Origin: Paenibacillus mucilaginosus 3016 | GTDB lineage: Bacteria > Bacillota > Bacilli > Paenibacillales > NBRC-103111 | Assembly (NCBI RefSeq): GCF_000250655.1 | Contig: NC_016935.1 | Span: 1,506,001-1,570,000 of the forward strand | DNA: 64,000 nt | Reading direction: 5' to 3' | Shown: positions 44,790-54,729 of the stretch, in pieces | Position numbering within the stretch: the stretch's first letter is position 1 | Layout of the letters: each line of letters opens with the position of its first letter | Made by a program: the position numbers and the translations under genes | Notes under the pieces: model-generated | The model's database searches: none | What the model was told of the DNA's origin: nothing | Seen by the model: only the letters and a program-made list of their open reading frames with translations

Positions 44790-44829
44790 GCGGAGAGGGC
44801 TGGAGGGTTCTGTGTTCGGCTATTTCTCT

Positions 44830-45275
44830 TTTGGCTGACTAGAAAGTTCGCCCATCGGACAGCTCGTCGAATTGGTCATAGATGCGACTCCTGCACCTGT
44901 GATACCGAATATTATCAGACGAACGCGTTCCGCAGGGGCGATCTCGTGCTTTTTCCAGTCGGAGAGGACAAAATATACTTCAAGCGGATTATTGCGCTGG
45001 GGGGAGAACGCGTGAGGGTGGACGGGGACGATGTGTATATCAACGGGACCAAACTGGATGAACTGTATCTCGCAGATGGACTGAAGCGGGCGGCGGAGCT
45101 TGGAAGCCCGTATAATGTCCGTGATTTCGCCGAGGCGGTGGTGCCGAAAGGGGCCGTATTCGTGATGGGCGATAACCGCAGCAACAGTATGGACAGCCGG
45201 GATGCAGCGGTTGGCTTCGTGCCTTATGCTTCCATCCTGGGGAGAGTCGTAACCGTACAGCATACCGATGAATAA
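44830..45275 (+). pseudogene. Remnant of a type I signal peptidase (S26) gene
   Basis: The open part (GTG 44946 to 45275) encodes RGDLVLFPVGEDKIYFKRIIALGGERVRVDGDDVYINGTKL and VVPKGAVFVMGDNRSNSMDSR, which are the catalytic-Lys region (KRIIALGG) and box E (GDNRxxSxDSR) of S26 peptidases. Upstream the frame stays readable (DTEYYQTNAFRRGD) but no N-terminal membrane anchor or Ser motif (SMxPT) is found in any single frame, so the gene has lost its 5' part or is frameshifted. Catalytically dead as written. Confidence 0.6.
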
Positions 45276-45310
45276 CATAGCAACCGAGATCCCTTGCGGG
45301 ATCTCGGTTC

Positions 45311-45341
45311 GGCCTGGCCAGGGATGGTCAGGCCTTTTTCA
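45311..45341 (+). terminator. Terminator downstream of the signal peptidase remnant
   Basis: GGCCTGGCC pairs with GGTCAGGCC, loop AGGGAT, followed by TTTTT. A second perfect 12-bp hairpin without T run (AACCGAGATCCC/GGGATCTCGGTT, 45282-45309) lies just before it. Confidence 0.75.
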
Positions 45342-45390
45342 TATGAGTTTATATCGCATGGTCCTTCGGCGAAGCCGTTGATCTTGTTGA
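45341..45390 (-). repeat. Two-hairpin 3' element, partial copy C
   Basis: Shares GTCCT, TCGGCGAAGC, GTT and ATCTTG in the same order and spacing with copy B (29381-29480), and lies just 3' of a minus-strand gene fragment, as copies A and B do. Only the first hairpin half is conserved. Confidence 0.4.
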
Positions 45391-45418
45391 GCAGCGCGAT
45401 CCTGCGTCTCTGGGGCGC

Positions 45419-45679
45419 TCAAACCGCCTGGTCCAGCGGAGGCGCCGCATCCGTACCTGTGCCGCTGAGCACGTCGATGACCCGGGGAATGTCGCTGCTC
45501 TCCCGGGAACGAATGACGCCGAGCCCGAGGTTCAGCCAGAAGCCGGGATCGGCCACTTTGCCGCCGAGGTACGTGACGTCGTTATCCAGCTGGAGAAGGT
45601 ACGAGGTGTCGGCGGAATCGTCGCCCAGGGCCAGCCTCTCGGCCACCTGCCCGGGCGGCGGTTCGGGCACGGAGATCAA
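45419..45679 (-). pseudogene. Unrecognised gene fragment, inverted against the GH30 gene
   Basis: The minus strand reads like real protein (DTSYLLQLDNDVTYLGG, then DPGFWLNLGLGVI) and ends in a normal stop at 45419, followed by element copy C. The plus-strand reading of the same bases is not protein-like. Its 5' end is cut near 45665 where GH30 sequence begins. Family not recognised. Confidence 0.4.
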
Positions 45680-48600
45680 GCTCGATCCGGAGAAGACCTA
45701 CCAGTCCATGTTCGGTATCGGCTCCTCGATGGAGGAGTCCACGGTGCACAACCTGTGGAAGATGTCTCCGGCGAAGCGTACGGAGGTGCTGAAGAAGCTG
45801 GTGGACCCTCAGGAAGGGGCAGGAATGAGTCTCATCCGGCTGACGATCGGCTCGGCCGATTTTACCGCACAGACCTTCTACAGCTATGATGACATGCCGG
45901 CGGGCGGGACGGACCCCGAGCTGAAGCACTTCTCGATTCAGAAGGACCGCGAGTTCCACATCATCGATACGGTGAAGGAAATTCAGCGCATCAACCCGGA
46001 CGTCAAGTTCTTTGCCTCCCCCTGGAGTCCTCCGGGCTGGATGAAGACCACGGACTCCCTGATGAAGGGCCAGGTCAAGGACGAGTACCTGCCGGTACTG
46101 GCGAAGTATTATCTGAAGTACCTGCAGGCCTACCGGGCCGAGGGCATCGAGATCGAAGCGATGACGATGCAGAATGAGCCGCTGCTCGAGATCGAATACC
46201 CGAGCGCCAAGATGCCATGGGAGCAGCAGGCGAAGCTCGCGAAGCTGCTGCGCGCCGAGCTTGACGCCAATGGGTTCTCCCACGTGAAGCTGTGGACGTT
46301 CGATCATAACCCGGGCGACACGATGGCCTATCCGGCCCAGCTGCTGCGAGACCCGGCGAACCGTGAAGCCGTGGACGGCACCGCCTTCCACGACTACGGC
46401 GGCGACTTGGGCGAGATGACGAAGCTGCACGACATGTACCCGGAGGAGCACGTGTATCTCTCCGAACGTGCCGTATGGGGCACGAAGGGTGCGGACCGGA
46501 TGGCGCAGTATTTCCGCAACTGGGCTCGCAGCTACAACTCCTGGGTGGTGATGCTCGACAGCGACATCCGCACCCACCAGTGGGTCGGCACGCCGGACCC
46601 GACGCCGCTTGTGCAGGACTCGGCGGACCGCGACAACTACTGGCTCGCGCCGGAATATTACCTGCTTGGGCAGTATACGAAGTTCGTGGAGCCGGGCTAT
46701 GTGCGGATCGACAGCAATTACGGCTCGGCCGATACGGTGACGAACGTGGCTTTCCGGAGCCCGGACGGGAAGAAGATCGTAACGGTCGTGATCAACCAGA
46801 CGAATGAGGATCAGCCGGTGAAGCTGCTCAGCGACGGGACGCAGATTAAGGCGACCGTGCCGGCCAAGTCGGTGGTGACGTACCGGTGGGACCGCGTCGT
46901 GGCGAAGCAGGCGGTTCCGGGCGCGATCCGCGCTGCGGACTTCGACCATGCCGCCGGCAGCTATAAGGCTGACGGGGAGACCGGTACGGTGGGCGGATTG
47001 AACGAAGGAGCCGGAGAGCCGGCATCGTTCGATTACCTGGTGAACGCTGCGGAGAGCGGCACCTATTATGCGGATCTCGGCTACACAGGAGTTCCGCAGG
47101 ACGCTTCCCTGCGGCTGTTGAAGGATGACGCGGAGATTGCGGCGGTTCCACTGTCGCAAGAGGTTTCGGGCGGCGGCCCGGCCGGCTATGCCAGAGTGTC
47201 GGTAGCGCTGGAGGCGGGCATCCATAAGCTGACCTTAACGGCCCAAGGGCGCGGGTACACCCTTACGGACTTGGTGCTGAGCAAGGCGGATCCGGGGCTG
47301 CACAGTGTGCCGGGCCTCATCGAAGCGGAGGGGGGAACGCTGCTGCCGGGGACACTGGCAGACCGTAATGCAGACGGAGTTATAGTCCGCTTCACGCCTG
47401 ACGCAGAAGGCGCCGAATACCGGTTCCATGCGGAGCAGGGAGGGGAGTACCGGATGACATACCGCTATGCTGCGGAAGGCGTAGGGGCGGCCGCGGAGCT
47501 GTCCGTAGAGGGTACGGTCATCGGCACGACCTACCTGCCGGTCACGGGCGGAAGGGACCAGTGGGCCTATGCGGCGGATACGGTAACCCTGCCGGCAGGC
47601 GACCACGTGCTGAAGCTCGCCGTGAAGGACAGCCCGGTCCGTCAGGATTGGCTGGCCGTCGGACCGACAATGATCGCGGCAGCGGGAGCCCCGGTCACTG
47701 AGGGGCAGGAGAACGGCACGCCGATCACCGTGGAGCTGCTCAACGACACTTTCAGGGAAACGCTGCATGCCGAGCGTTGGAGCCTGGAGGGGGCGGAGGG
47801 TGTGTCCGTCGGCAGCGTGACCCGTCTGGATGACCGGCGTGCGCAGGTGGTGCTCAGCGGTACCCGCACCGCGGATTACGACAAGGACATCCGGGGGGCT
47901 GTTACGGCAGCGGTGTACGAGACGGTCAGCGGCAGCGTCTATGCTTCCGGTGTGCTGCGGAGTCGGCTGGCGTTCACGGCCGTGGAGGATGCCGAAACGC
48001 TTGTGATGGCGGACGGACCGCTGCCTTACGGCGTGGACGGCCGCGTGCTGGAGCTTGCGCTCGAGGGCGGCACCTTCCGGACCGGGGCGCTGGACGGCAT
48101 CACGCTCGCCGGCAGTGCGGTGACGCAGGGCGGGGTCAGCCTGAAGTCCGTGCGAGCGGTGGATGCTTCGCACCTGGAGCTGACGCTGGGCTGGAACGGA
48201 ACCGCCTATTACGGGGACCTGCAGCTGGAAGTCAGGGTGCCGAAGGAAGCTTACGCGGACGGAGAGGCGGCGCTTACTGCGGCCGCCGTCCTGAGCGGAA
48301 CGGTGAACCGTCAGGAGGCGGTGCCGGTGCCCGGCCTTGTGCCTGCCGACGCGTTCTACAAGGTGCAGGGGGCTGCTGCGGATGCGGGACCGGACGGCAC
48401 CCGTAAGCTGACGGGCTTCGATGCGGGCGATTATGCCGAATACAAGATCAATGCGGCGCAGGCCGGTACGTACCTGGCTGCCCTGCGGATCACCTTTGAA
48501 TCCGGCGCAGCCAAAGGGATCGTGCTGAAGAACGGGGCGGGGGAGACACTGGCCGAATATACCGTGCCGCAGCTCTATAACAAGAATTGGGTGACGGTTG

Positions 48601-50963
48601 GCAGCCGCATTACACTTCCGGCAGGCGAGCAGATTCTGAGAGTCTACGCTCAGGCGGGAGGCTTCGAGCTAGGCAGCTTGACTCTAGAGCCGGTCACGGC
48701 TCAGGCGATGGATGAGCAGGGCGTCCTGCGGGTTGAGGCAGAAAGCTACACCGGCGCGACCGTGGGCGTCATTCAGGACAATGCGGCGAGCGGGACTGCT
48801 CCGGCATTCCGCAACGTCGGTTACATGAGTGCAGGCAATACGCTCGATTATCTGGTCGATGTGTTGGAGGACGGCTACTACCGTGTGACCTACCGGTATG
48901 CGACGGCGCAGGGCGGGGTATCCGCAGCCTTCACGGTCGGCGGCCAAGTGCTTGGCACGGCACAACTGCCTGCCACAGGCGGCTGGGGGACGTATAAGGA
49001 AGCATCCCATGTCGTCAGCCTCCGGAAGGGCGTACAGACGATAACCCTGCTTGACCAGGGGGACGGATTCAATCTGGACTGGTTTGAGCTGCAGCCGTCG
49101 GATGCCCCCGAACAGGCTGTGACGGACCAAGCGGCCGTACCTGCAGCATCCCTGCGTGCCGGCACGTATTACGGCAGCCGGGAGGTCGCGCTGAGTACGC
49201 TGACGGAGGGCGCTGCGGTATTCTACACGCTGGACGGCACGGTTCCGACCGCGGCCGGCACACCGTACACGGGGCCGATCGAAGTAACAGGTCTTACCGT
49301 GATCCGGGCGATAGCGGTCAAGGCGGGGATGAAGGACAGCTACGTGGCCCCTTACACGTATGTGGTGGAAGCGGGCGAGCAGCCGCCGGAGCAGGCCGCA
49401 GCCCCGGTGGCCTCACCGGGACCCGGCAGCTACACGGTACCGCAGCAGGTGGTTCTGACCACGGCGACGGAAGGCGCAGTCCTTTATTATACGCTCGACG
49501 GCAGCGCACCTTCGGCAGCGGCGGGAACGGAATATAAGCATGCGATCACCGTACCGGTCGGCACGACGACGATCAAGGCCATAGCGGTGAAGGAAGGCAT
49601 GGCCGACAGTGCGGCCGCTGAATTCACTTATGTCATCACGGCACCGGGGAATGGCGGCGGAAACAACGGCGGCGGAAACAACGGTGAAGGAAACAATGGT
49701 GGCGGGAACACCGGCGGCAGTGAAGGTGACAGCAGCGACGGCGGCAGTCAGCCTGGCAGCAGCGGCGGCGGAACGCCTGGCGGCGGCGCAGTCAGCACGC
49801 CCGCTCCTGCTGACGGAGGCCCGCCGGTCCTGACCACACCGCAGCCTGCTCTCGACGCAGAGACCGGCATCGCTTCCGTAACCGTACCGGCGGCGGAGCT
49901 GGAGAAGGCCCTCGCGGGCCGGAGCTCCGTCACGGTCGAAGTGCCGCAGACCGCAGGCGCCAAAGCTTACGGCATCGTCCTCCCGGCTTCGGTTCTGACG
50001 GAAGGGTCCGGGAAGCATACGCTGGAGGTCGTTACCGAAGCGGCCCGTCTTATCCTGCCAAGCGGTATGCTGGCTTCCGCAGGCGGTGCGCAGCAGATCG
50101 AGCTGCGGATCGGCATCGCAGATCCGTCCGGTCTCAGTGCCCCGCTTCGCGGGCAGCTGGAGGGCAGGCCGGTGATCGAGCTGAGCCTGTTCGCAGACGG
50201 CAGGCCGCTCGAGTGGAGCAATCCGGACGCGAAGGCGGCCGTCTCGATCCCCTACAAGCCGGGTGCGGATGAACTCGCTCACCCCGATTGGATTACGGTA
50301 TGGCATGTGGACGCCGCCGGCGTAGTGACAGCTGTCCCGAGCGCCCGTTATGATGGGGAATCGGGACGGGTGACCTTCACCACCACGCATTTCAGCAGAT
50401 TTGCGGTGGCCTATGTGACGAAGGCCTTCGGGGATCTTACGGCCCATGCATGGGCCCGTGAAGCCGTCGAGACCATGGCGGCCAAGGGCGTAATCCAAGG
50501 CACGGCCGAGGGGGTATTCACCCCGTCGGCACCGGTGACACGGGCGGACTTCCTGCTCCTGCTCGTGAAGGCGCTGGACCTCAGTGCAGGCTTCACAGGC
50601 AATTTTGACGACGTCGATCCTTCGGCCTACTATTACCAGGCGGTCGGCATCGCCAAAAAGCTGGGCATCACCGAGGGCAGGGAAGGTAAACGCTTCGATC
50701 CGGCGTCTCCTATTTCCAGGCAGGAGATGATGACGCTGGCCGAACGGGCGCTGAAGCTTGCCGGGAGGGAGCTTCCGGCCGGGGATGAATCCGTGCTCGG
50801 CGGTTTCGCAGACCGTGCGGATCTGTCCGCGTACGCGGCTGAAAGTACGGCAGCTCTAGTGAAGAGCGGCCTCATTACAGGCGACGGCTCCCGGCTGAAT
50901 CCGCTGGGGACGGCGACCCGGGCCGAGACGGCGGTATTGATTCACAGGTTGTATCAACGGTAA
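45672..50963 (+). CDS. Modular surface GH30 glycoside hydrolase with CBM6-like, CHB and SLH domains, 5' end lost
   Basis: About 1760 codons of a cell-wall-bound polysaccharide hydrolase. GH30 catalytic domain (45672-46890) begins EIKLDPEKTYQSMFGIGSSMEEST; the acid/base Glu is in MTMQNEPL and the likely nucleophile in VYLSERAVWG. Then two carbohydrate-binding-like beta sandwiches (46920-47680), an immunoglobulin-like stretch (47700-48300), two more CBM6/35-like modules (48330-49100), two CHB_HEX_C_1-type domains (YTLDGTVPTAAGTPYTGPI and YTLDGSAPSAAAGTEYKHAI), a Gly/Asn/Ser linker (49645-49800), a further domain, and three SLH repeats (50420-50963) that anchor it to wall polymer. There is no signal peptide or start: upstream the frame runs through an inverted gene fragment and a terminator. 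Likely target beta-1,6-glucan or a xylan/glucosylceramide-type substrate. Confidence 0.88.
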   Translation, partial: EIKLDPEKTYQSMFGIGSSMEESTVHNLWKMSPAKRTEVLKKLVDPQEGAGMSLIRLTIGSADFTAQTFYSYDDMPAGGTDPELKHFSIQKDREFHIIDTVKEIQRINPDVKFFASPWSPPGWMKTTDSLMKGQVKDEYLPVLAKYYLKYLQAYRAEGIEIEAMTMQNEPLLEIEYPSAKMPWEQQAKLAKLLRAELDANGFSHVKLWTFDHNPGDTMAYPAQLLRDPANREAVDGTAFHDYGGDLGEMTKLHDMYPEEHVYLSERAVWGTKGADRMAQYFRNWARSYNSWVVMLDSDIRTHQWVGTPDPTPLVQDSADRDNYWLAPEYYLLGQYTKFVEPGYVRIDSNYGSADTVTNVAFRSPDGKKIVTVVINQTNEDQPVKLLSDGTQIKATVPAKSVVTYRWDRVVAKQAVPGAIRAADFDHAAGSYKADGETGTVGGLNEGAGEPASFDYLVNAAESGTYYADLGYTGVPQDASLRLLKDDAEIAAVPLSQEVSGGGPAGYARVSVALEAGIHKLTLTAQGRGYTLTDLVLSKADPGLHSVPGLIEAEGGTLLPGTLADRNADGVIVRFTPDAEGAEYRFHAEQGGEYRMTYRYAAEGVGAAAELSVEGTVIGTTYLPVTGGRDQWAYAADTVTLPAGDHVLKLAVKDSPVRQDWLAVGPTMIAAAGAPVTEGQENGTPITVELLNDTFRETLHAERWSLEGAEGVSVGSVTRLDDRRAQVVLSGTRTADYDKDIRGAVTAAVYETVSGSVYASGVLRSRLAFTAVEDAETLVMADGPLPYGVDGRVLELALEGGTFRTGALDGITLAGSAVTQGGVSLKSVRAVDASHLELTLGWNGTAYYGDLQLEVRVPKEAYADGEAALTAAAVLSGTVNRQEAVPVPGLVPADAFYKVQGAAADAGPDGTRKLTGFDAGDYAEYKINAAQAGTYLAALRITFESGAAKGIVLKNGAGETLAEYTVPQLYNKNWVTVGSRITLPAGEQILRVYAQAGGFELGSLTLEPVTAQAMDEQGVLRVEAESYTGATVGVIQDNAASGTAPAFRNVGYMSAGNTLDYLVDVLEDGYYRVTYRYATAQGGVSAAFTVGGQVLGTAQLPATGGWGTYKEASHVVSLRKGVQTITLLDQGDGFNLDWFELQPSDAPEQAVTDQAAVPAASLRAGTYYGSREVALSTLTEGAAVFYTLDGTVPTAAGTPYTGPIEVTGLTVIRAIAVKAGMKDSYVAPYTYVVEAGEQPPEQAAAPVASPGPGSYTVPQQVVLTTATEGAVLYYTLDGSAPSAAAGTEYKHAITVPVGTTTIKAIAVKEGMADSAAAEFTYVITAPGNGGGNNGGGNNGEGNNGGGNTGGSEGDSSDGGSQPGSSGGGTPGGGAVSTPAPADGGPPVLTTPQPALDAETGIASVTVPAAELEKALAGRSSVTVEVPQTAGAKAYGIVLPASVLTEGSGKHTLEVVTEAARLILPSGMLASAGGAQQIELRIGIADPSGLSAPLRGQLEGRPVIELSLFADGRPLEWSNPDAKAAVSIPYKPGADELAHPDWITVWHVDAAGVVTAVPSARYDGESGRVTFTTTHFSRFAVAYVTKAFGDLTAHAWAREAVETMAAKGVIQGTAEGVFTPSAPVTRADFLLLLVKALDLSAGFTGNFDDVDPSAYYYQAVGIAKKLGITEGREGKRFDPASPISRQEMMTLAERALKLAGRELPAGDESVLGGFADRADLSAYAAESTAALVKSGLITGDGSRLNPLGTATRAETAVLIHRLYQR

Positions 50964-50972
50964 TCAGAGAAG

Positions 50973-51005
50973 GGAGCTTGGCGGAGCGCCGCCAGGCTCC
51001 TTTTT
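50973..51005 (+). terminator. Terminator of the GH30-SLH gene
   Basis: GGAGC-T-TGGCGG pairs with CCGCCA-G-GCTCC around a 4-base loop, followed by TTTTT. Confidence 0.85.
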
Positions 51006-51153
51006 CCGTATCCCCGGCCAAGAGCCCGGTTTATTTTTACCGGGGTCTCCCGCGTTTACCGCGCCTCTCTCCTGTCGATACTAGGATCAACATAGTATTC
51101 CGGATTGGAAGATTCCGAGAATCCGACAGACGAGAACGACGGGGGGACGGACC

Positions 51154-51552
51154 GTGAGCACATGGTACGGACAGCAGCTGCGCGAATTAAGAGAGCTGAA
51201 GGGCATGGAAGTCACCGAATTTGCCAAAGAACTGGGGGTCTCGCCGGGATATCTGCGCAACCTGGAGAGCGGGCGGACCCAGACGATCCAGCTGGAGATC
51301 CTCTCCAGACTGGAGAAGGAGCTGTATTGGTCCGTCGACGAGGAGCTGGCGAAGGAGGAGGAAGCGGAGGAGGAAGCGGCCCGGGAACCGGAGGACTCCC
51401 CGCGTCTCGACCGCGCGCTGCGTGAGCTGCGGGAGCTCACGGCCGCCGATCCGCCGGCCGGCGAATATCTCCTCGGCATGCTGGAGCAGGGACTCCGGCT
51501 GGTCCGGGACCGGCGGCAGCCAGACATGCCGCCTGCCGCCGCTTCGGAGTGA
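51154..51552 (+). CDS. Xre-family helix-turn-helix regulator
   Basis: A 132-residue protein with an N-terminal HTH_3 DNA-binding domain (LRELRELKGMEVTEFAKELGVSPGYLRNLESGRTQTIQLEILSRL, about 9-55), an acidic Glu-rich linker (65-80), and a short helical C-terminus. GTG 51154 is the only suitable start. Monocistronic with its own terminator; target unknown. Confidence 0.82.
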   Translation: MSTWYGQQLRELRELKGMEVTEFAKELGVSPGYLRNLESGRTQTIQLEILSRLEKELYWSVDEELAKEEEAEEEAAREPEDSPRLDRALRELRELTAADPPAGEYLLGMLEQGLRLVRDRRQPDMPPAAASE

Positions 51553-51613
51553 CCCGGATCCGGGAGCCGCATCGACTGCGGCACAAGAACTTGAGAATAT
51601 CGGCATCACTGCC

Positions 51614-51655
51614 AAAAGGCCGCAGCAGAAACGCATTCTGCTGCGGCCTTTTTTA
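51614..51655. terminator. Bidirectional terminator
   Basis: AAAAGGCCGCAGCAGA and TCTGCTGCGGCCTTTT form a perfect 16-bp stem with a 7-base loop. Located between the Xre gene and the convergent spoVR. Confidence 0.9.
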
Positions 51656-51766
51656 TCCATTCCAAGAACTCCCGCCCAACCTCTGTACATCATTTTCTAT
51701 ACAGAGCCCTGTCACATCCGTTATATCAGAAATTTCAGATAATATGACGCATGGCTTCACGGAAGA

Positions 51767-53182
51767 TCACAGGAATTTCCGGTTATGCTTGCGACCGTCA
51801 TAGGAGAAGAGGACGGGCTTGCCTTCGATGACGCTCTCCAGGTAGACCGGTTTGCCCCACAGCCGGTGGATGTAGGGGATCGTGCGTTCCACGTATTTGA
51901 GGTCGAGCTCCGTGCCTTCGAACATGTGGCGCAGGTACAGCTCGCCGCTGCGCTCATAGTCGCCGTCTTCCACCACGATGTAAGGGAAGCCGCCGTTCAC
52001 GCGGGCGAAGATGAGCTGGTCCCGGATGTTCTCCCACGATTTGTCGGTGATTTTCCACTCTGGCCCCTTCTTCTCGAACACATAGAGGTCGAGCTCGTCG
52101 ACAAGCTGCTTCGTCATGTAGTTGCGGATGAAGGACGAGTCGGAGTCGAATTCGCGGACCTCGAAGATTTTCTGCCGGCCCTCGCCGCCCTTGTAGCCGA
52201 ACCGCTCGCGGTCCTCCTTGCTCGGGTGATCCCAGCGCTTCTCGATGTCCTCGAAGATTTTGAGCCCGAGGTAGTACGGGTTCAGGCTGTGACGCGACGG
52301 CACGACGACGGAGGAGTTCAGCTTCGCGTATTCGATCGTCTCATCCTCGGTGAGATCAAGCTCCCGCAGGATGCGCTGGTGCCAATAGGAAGCCCAGCCT
52401 TCATTCATGATCTTCGTCTCCATCTGCGGCCAGAAGTACAGCATCTCGTCGCGCAGCATCGTCATGATGTCCCGCTGCCAGTCCTTGAGGTACGGCGCGT
52501 ACTCTTCGATGAAGAGCATGAGATCCTTCTCCGGCCGGGGAGGGAACTTCGCGGGCCCTTCCTTGCGCTCGGGCGGCTTCGGCTTCTCGTCGAGATCCCA
52601 CAGATCCTCATAGCCGAAAGTCCGCTCGGTCGGCGGGGCTGCCGCCTCGGTCCGCAGTCCGCTCATCCCGCGCACGGGCTTGGTGATCAAGGGATCGACA
52701 TGCTCCTGGATCGCCAGCACCGCGTCGATGAATTTCTCGACTTCCTCGTTGCCGTATTCGATCTCGTACTGCCGGATCCGCTCGGCCGTGGCCGACATGC
52801 TCTCGACCATGTTCCGGTTCGTCTTCGAGAAGCGCACGTTGTTCTTGAAAAAGTCGCAGTGCGCCAGGACGTGCGCGACGATGAGCTTGTTCTGGATGAG
52901 CGAGTTGCCGTCGAGCAGGAACGCATAGCAGGGGTCGGAGTTGATGACGAGCTCGTAGATCTTGCTCAGGCCGAAGTCGTACTGCATCTTCATCTTGTGG
53001 AACGTCTTGCCGAAGCTCCAGTGGCTGAAGCGGGTCGGCATCCCGTAGGCGCCGAAGGTGTAGATAATCTCAGCAGGGCAGATCTCATAGCGCATCGGGT
53101 AGAAGTCGAGGCCGAAGCCCGTGGCGACCTCGGTAATCTCGGCAATGGCATACTCCAGCTTTTTGATATCGTCGAGCTTCAT
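51767..53182 (-). CDS. spoVR: SpoVR family protein
   Basis: A 471-residue member of the SpoVR family, involved in spore cortex formation in B. subtilis (molecular role not settled). Family landmarks: [119 protein letters not shown] overlaps the yhbH stop (ATGA), so the two are translated together. Confidence 0.93.
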   Translation of the reverse strand: MKLDDIKKLEYAIAEITEVATGFGLDFYPMRYEICPAEIIYTFGAYGMPTRFSHWSFGKTFHKMKMQYDFGLSKIYELVINSDPCYAFLLDGNSLIQNKLIVAHVLAHCDFFKNNVRFSKTNRNMVESMSATAERIRQYEIEYGNEEVEKFIDAVLAIQEHVDPLITKPVRGMSGLRTEAAAPPTERTFGYEDLWDLDEKPKPPERKEGPAKFPPRPEKDLMLFIEEYAPYLKDWQRDIMTMLRDEMLYFWPQMETKIMNEGWASYWHQRILRELDLTEDETIEYAKLNSSVVVPSRHSLNPYYLGLKIFEDIEKRWDHPSKEDRERFGYKGGEGRQKIFEVREFDSDSSFIRNYMTKQLVDELDLYVFEKKGPEWKITDKSWENIRDQLIFARVNGGFPYIVVEDGDYERSGELYLRHMFEGTELDLKYVERTIPYIHRLWGKPVYLESVIEGKPVLFSYDGRKHNRKFL

Positions 53183-54339
53183 CGGGCGGCTCTCCCTTCA
53201 ACATTTTTGGGGAAGAAGGTCCGCAGTGCTTTGTACACTTCGCCTTTCTCACGGATCACATAGTGCACAAACTTCGGATCATGGATATTGCGGTACGCCG
53301 ACATCAGGGTGGAGCTGCGGTTGTACTGGTTGACTTCACCGTAACCGAACAGGTTCGCCCGTTTGACGAGCTCTCCGATCAGCTTCACGCAGCGCTCGTT
53401 ATCTGAAGTCAGGTTGTCGCCGTCGGAGAAGTGGAACGGATAGATGTTGTAGCGCGAAGGCGGGTACTTGCGGTCGATGAGATCGACGGCGAGCTGGTAA
53501 GCGGAGGAGCAGATCGTGCCGCCGCTCTCTCCCTTCGTGAAGAACTCTTCTTCGGTCACTTCCTTGGCTTCGGTGTGATGGGCGATGAAGACAATCTCTA
53601 CATGCTCGTACTTGGTGCGCAGGAAGCGGGTCATCCAGAAGAAGAAGGAGCGGGCGATATACTTCTCGAACGATCCCATGGAGCCTGAGGTATCCATCAT
53701 GGCAAGGATCAGCGCATTGGAGTGCGGGGTGACGATCTCATCCCAGGTCCGAAAGCGCAGGTCATCCGGCGAAATGTGGTGGATGCCGGGCGTGCCTTCC
53801 CGCGAGTTGCGGCGCAGGTTCTCCATGATCGTTCGTTTTTTGTCGATGTTGGACATGATGCCTTTCTTGCGGACATCGTTGAAAATGATCTCCTTGGTCG
53901 TCACGTTATTTTTCTCTTTCTGCTGCAGATTCGGCAGCTCCAGCTCTTCGAAGAGCATGGTCTGCAGCTCCTCCATCTGCACTTCGGCATCGTAATAATC
54001 GTCACCAGGCTGGTCGCCTGCCCCCTCGCCCTTGCCCGATCCTTTGGCCGGCTGCGGATCGACCCCGAGCACATCGCCGACCTGGCTGTCGCCGTCGCCC
54101 TGCCCGACGTGCTTGCTCTTGTTGTAGTTATAACGGAAACGGTACTCATCCAGGGAACGGATGGGCACCTTGACGATCTGCTTGCCGTCCGACATCACGA
54201 TGCTCTCGTCCGTCACCAGGTCAGGCAGGTTTTGTTTGATGGCTTCGCGTACTTTTTCCTGGTGGCGGGTCTGGTCTTGATACCCTTTGCGGTGCAGGGA
54301 CCAATCTTCTCTTGAGACGGTAAACAAAGGCTCTGTCAT
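53179..54339 (-). CDS. yhbH: YhbH/DUF444 family sporulation protein
   Basis: A 386-residue protein of the YhbH/YeaH (DUF444) family, which carries a von Willebrand A-like domain ([38 protein letters not shown]-type DxSxS) in its C-terminal half. It is needed for sporulation in Bacillus. The N-terminal half has the basic/acidic linker and the [13 protein letters not shown] region. ATG 54339 is chosen since AGGAGGTG precedes it by 9 bases; GTG 54348 lies within that site. The usual partner prkA kinase gene is not next to it. Confidence 0.92.
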   Translation of the reverse strand: MTEPLFTVSREDWSLHRKGYQDQTRHQEKVREAIKQNLPDLVTDESIVMSDGKQIVKVPIRSLDEYRFRYNYNKSKHVGQGDGDSQVGDVLGVDPQPAKGSGKGEGAGDQPGDDYYDAEVQMEELQTMLFEELELPNLQQKEKNNVTTKEIIFNDVRKKGIMSNIDKKRTIMENLRRNSREGTPGIHHISPDDLRFRTWDEIVTPHSNALILAMMDTSGSMGSFEKYIARSFFFWMTRFLRTKYEHVEIVFIAHHTEAKEVTEEEFFTKGESGGTICSSAYQLAVDLIDRKYPPSRYNIYPFHFSDGDNLTSDNERCVKLIGELVKRANLFGYGEVNQYNRSSTLMSAYRNIHDPKFVHYVIREKGEVYKALRTFFPKNVEGRAAR

Positions 54340-54729
54340 GCGGGACACCTCCTGAAGTGGGCTTCATGGTAAGCAAAATGGAAACCGGACGATTGTTCGT
54401 AAGAACAAGACTTTGTAAAAAAAGTGCTTGTTACTAACTATATTCAAGGAGGACGGGGATATGTGATGGGAGCAGGTGCCTATTTTTGTGCGGAGTTTAT
54501 GGCAGGGTTTTTGGCGGAGCTTCTGGAGAGGATAGAGATCGGCGCGGCCGGAACCGTACAGATGGATAGAATAAGAGAACCCGGGGAAAGCGGATGGGAG
54601 AGGCCAGGATGGTGCTGCGCAGCTTTACAAAAGATTAATATTGTAAAATATGTAACATTTTAGTAGATTAAAGAGGGGAAGCGGTGCCGCACCGAAAACC
54701 GACTTTAAGGATGAAAGAGGGTATAAAGG
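54340..54729. other. Intergenic region between divergent yhbH and asnA
   Basis: AT-rich 390 bases that must hold promoters for the sporulation genes and asnA. A 65-79 codon frame at 54424-54663 follows AGGAGG but ends within the asnA promoter region and resembles nothing known, so it is not called. No sigma-E or sigma-G promoter could be matched with confidence. Confidence 0.35.

Noticed and set aside
54424-54663. Short plus-strand frame after AGGAGG upstream of asnA
   Set aside because: The ribosome-like site leads directly to ATG-TGA; the remaining frame is poorly spaced and ends within the asnA promoter region.
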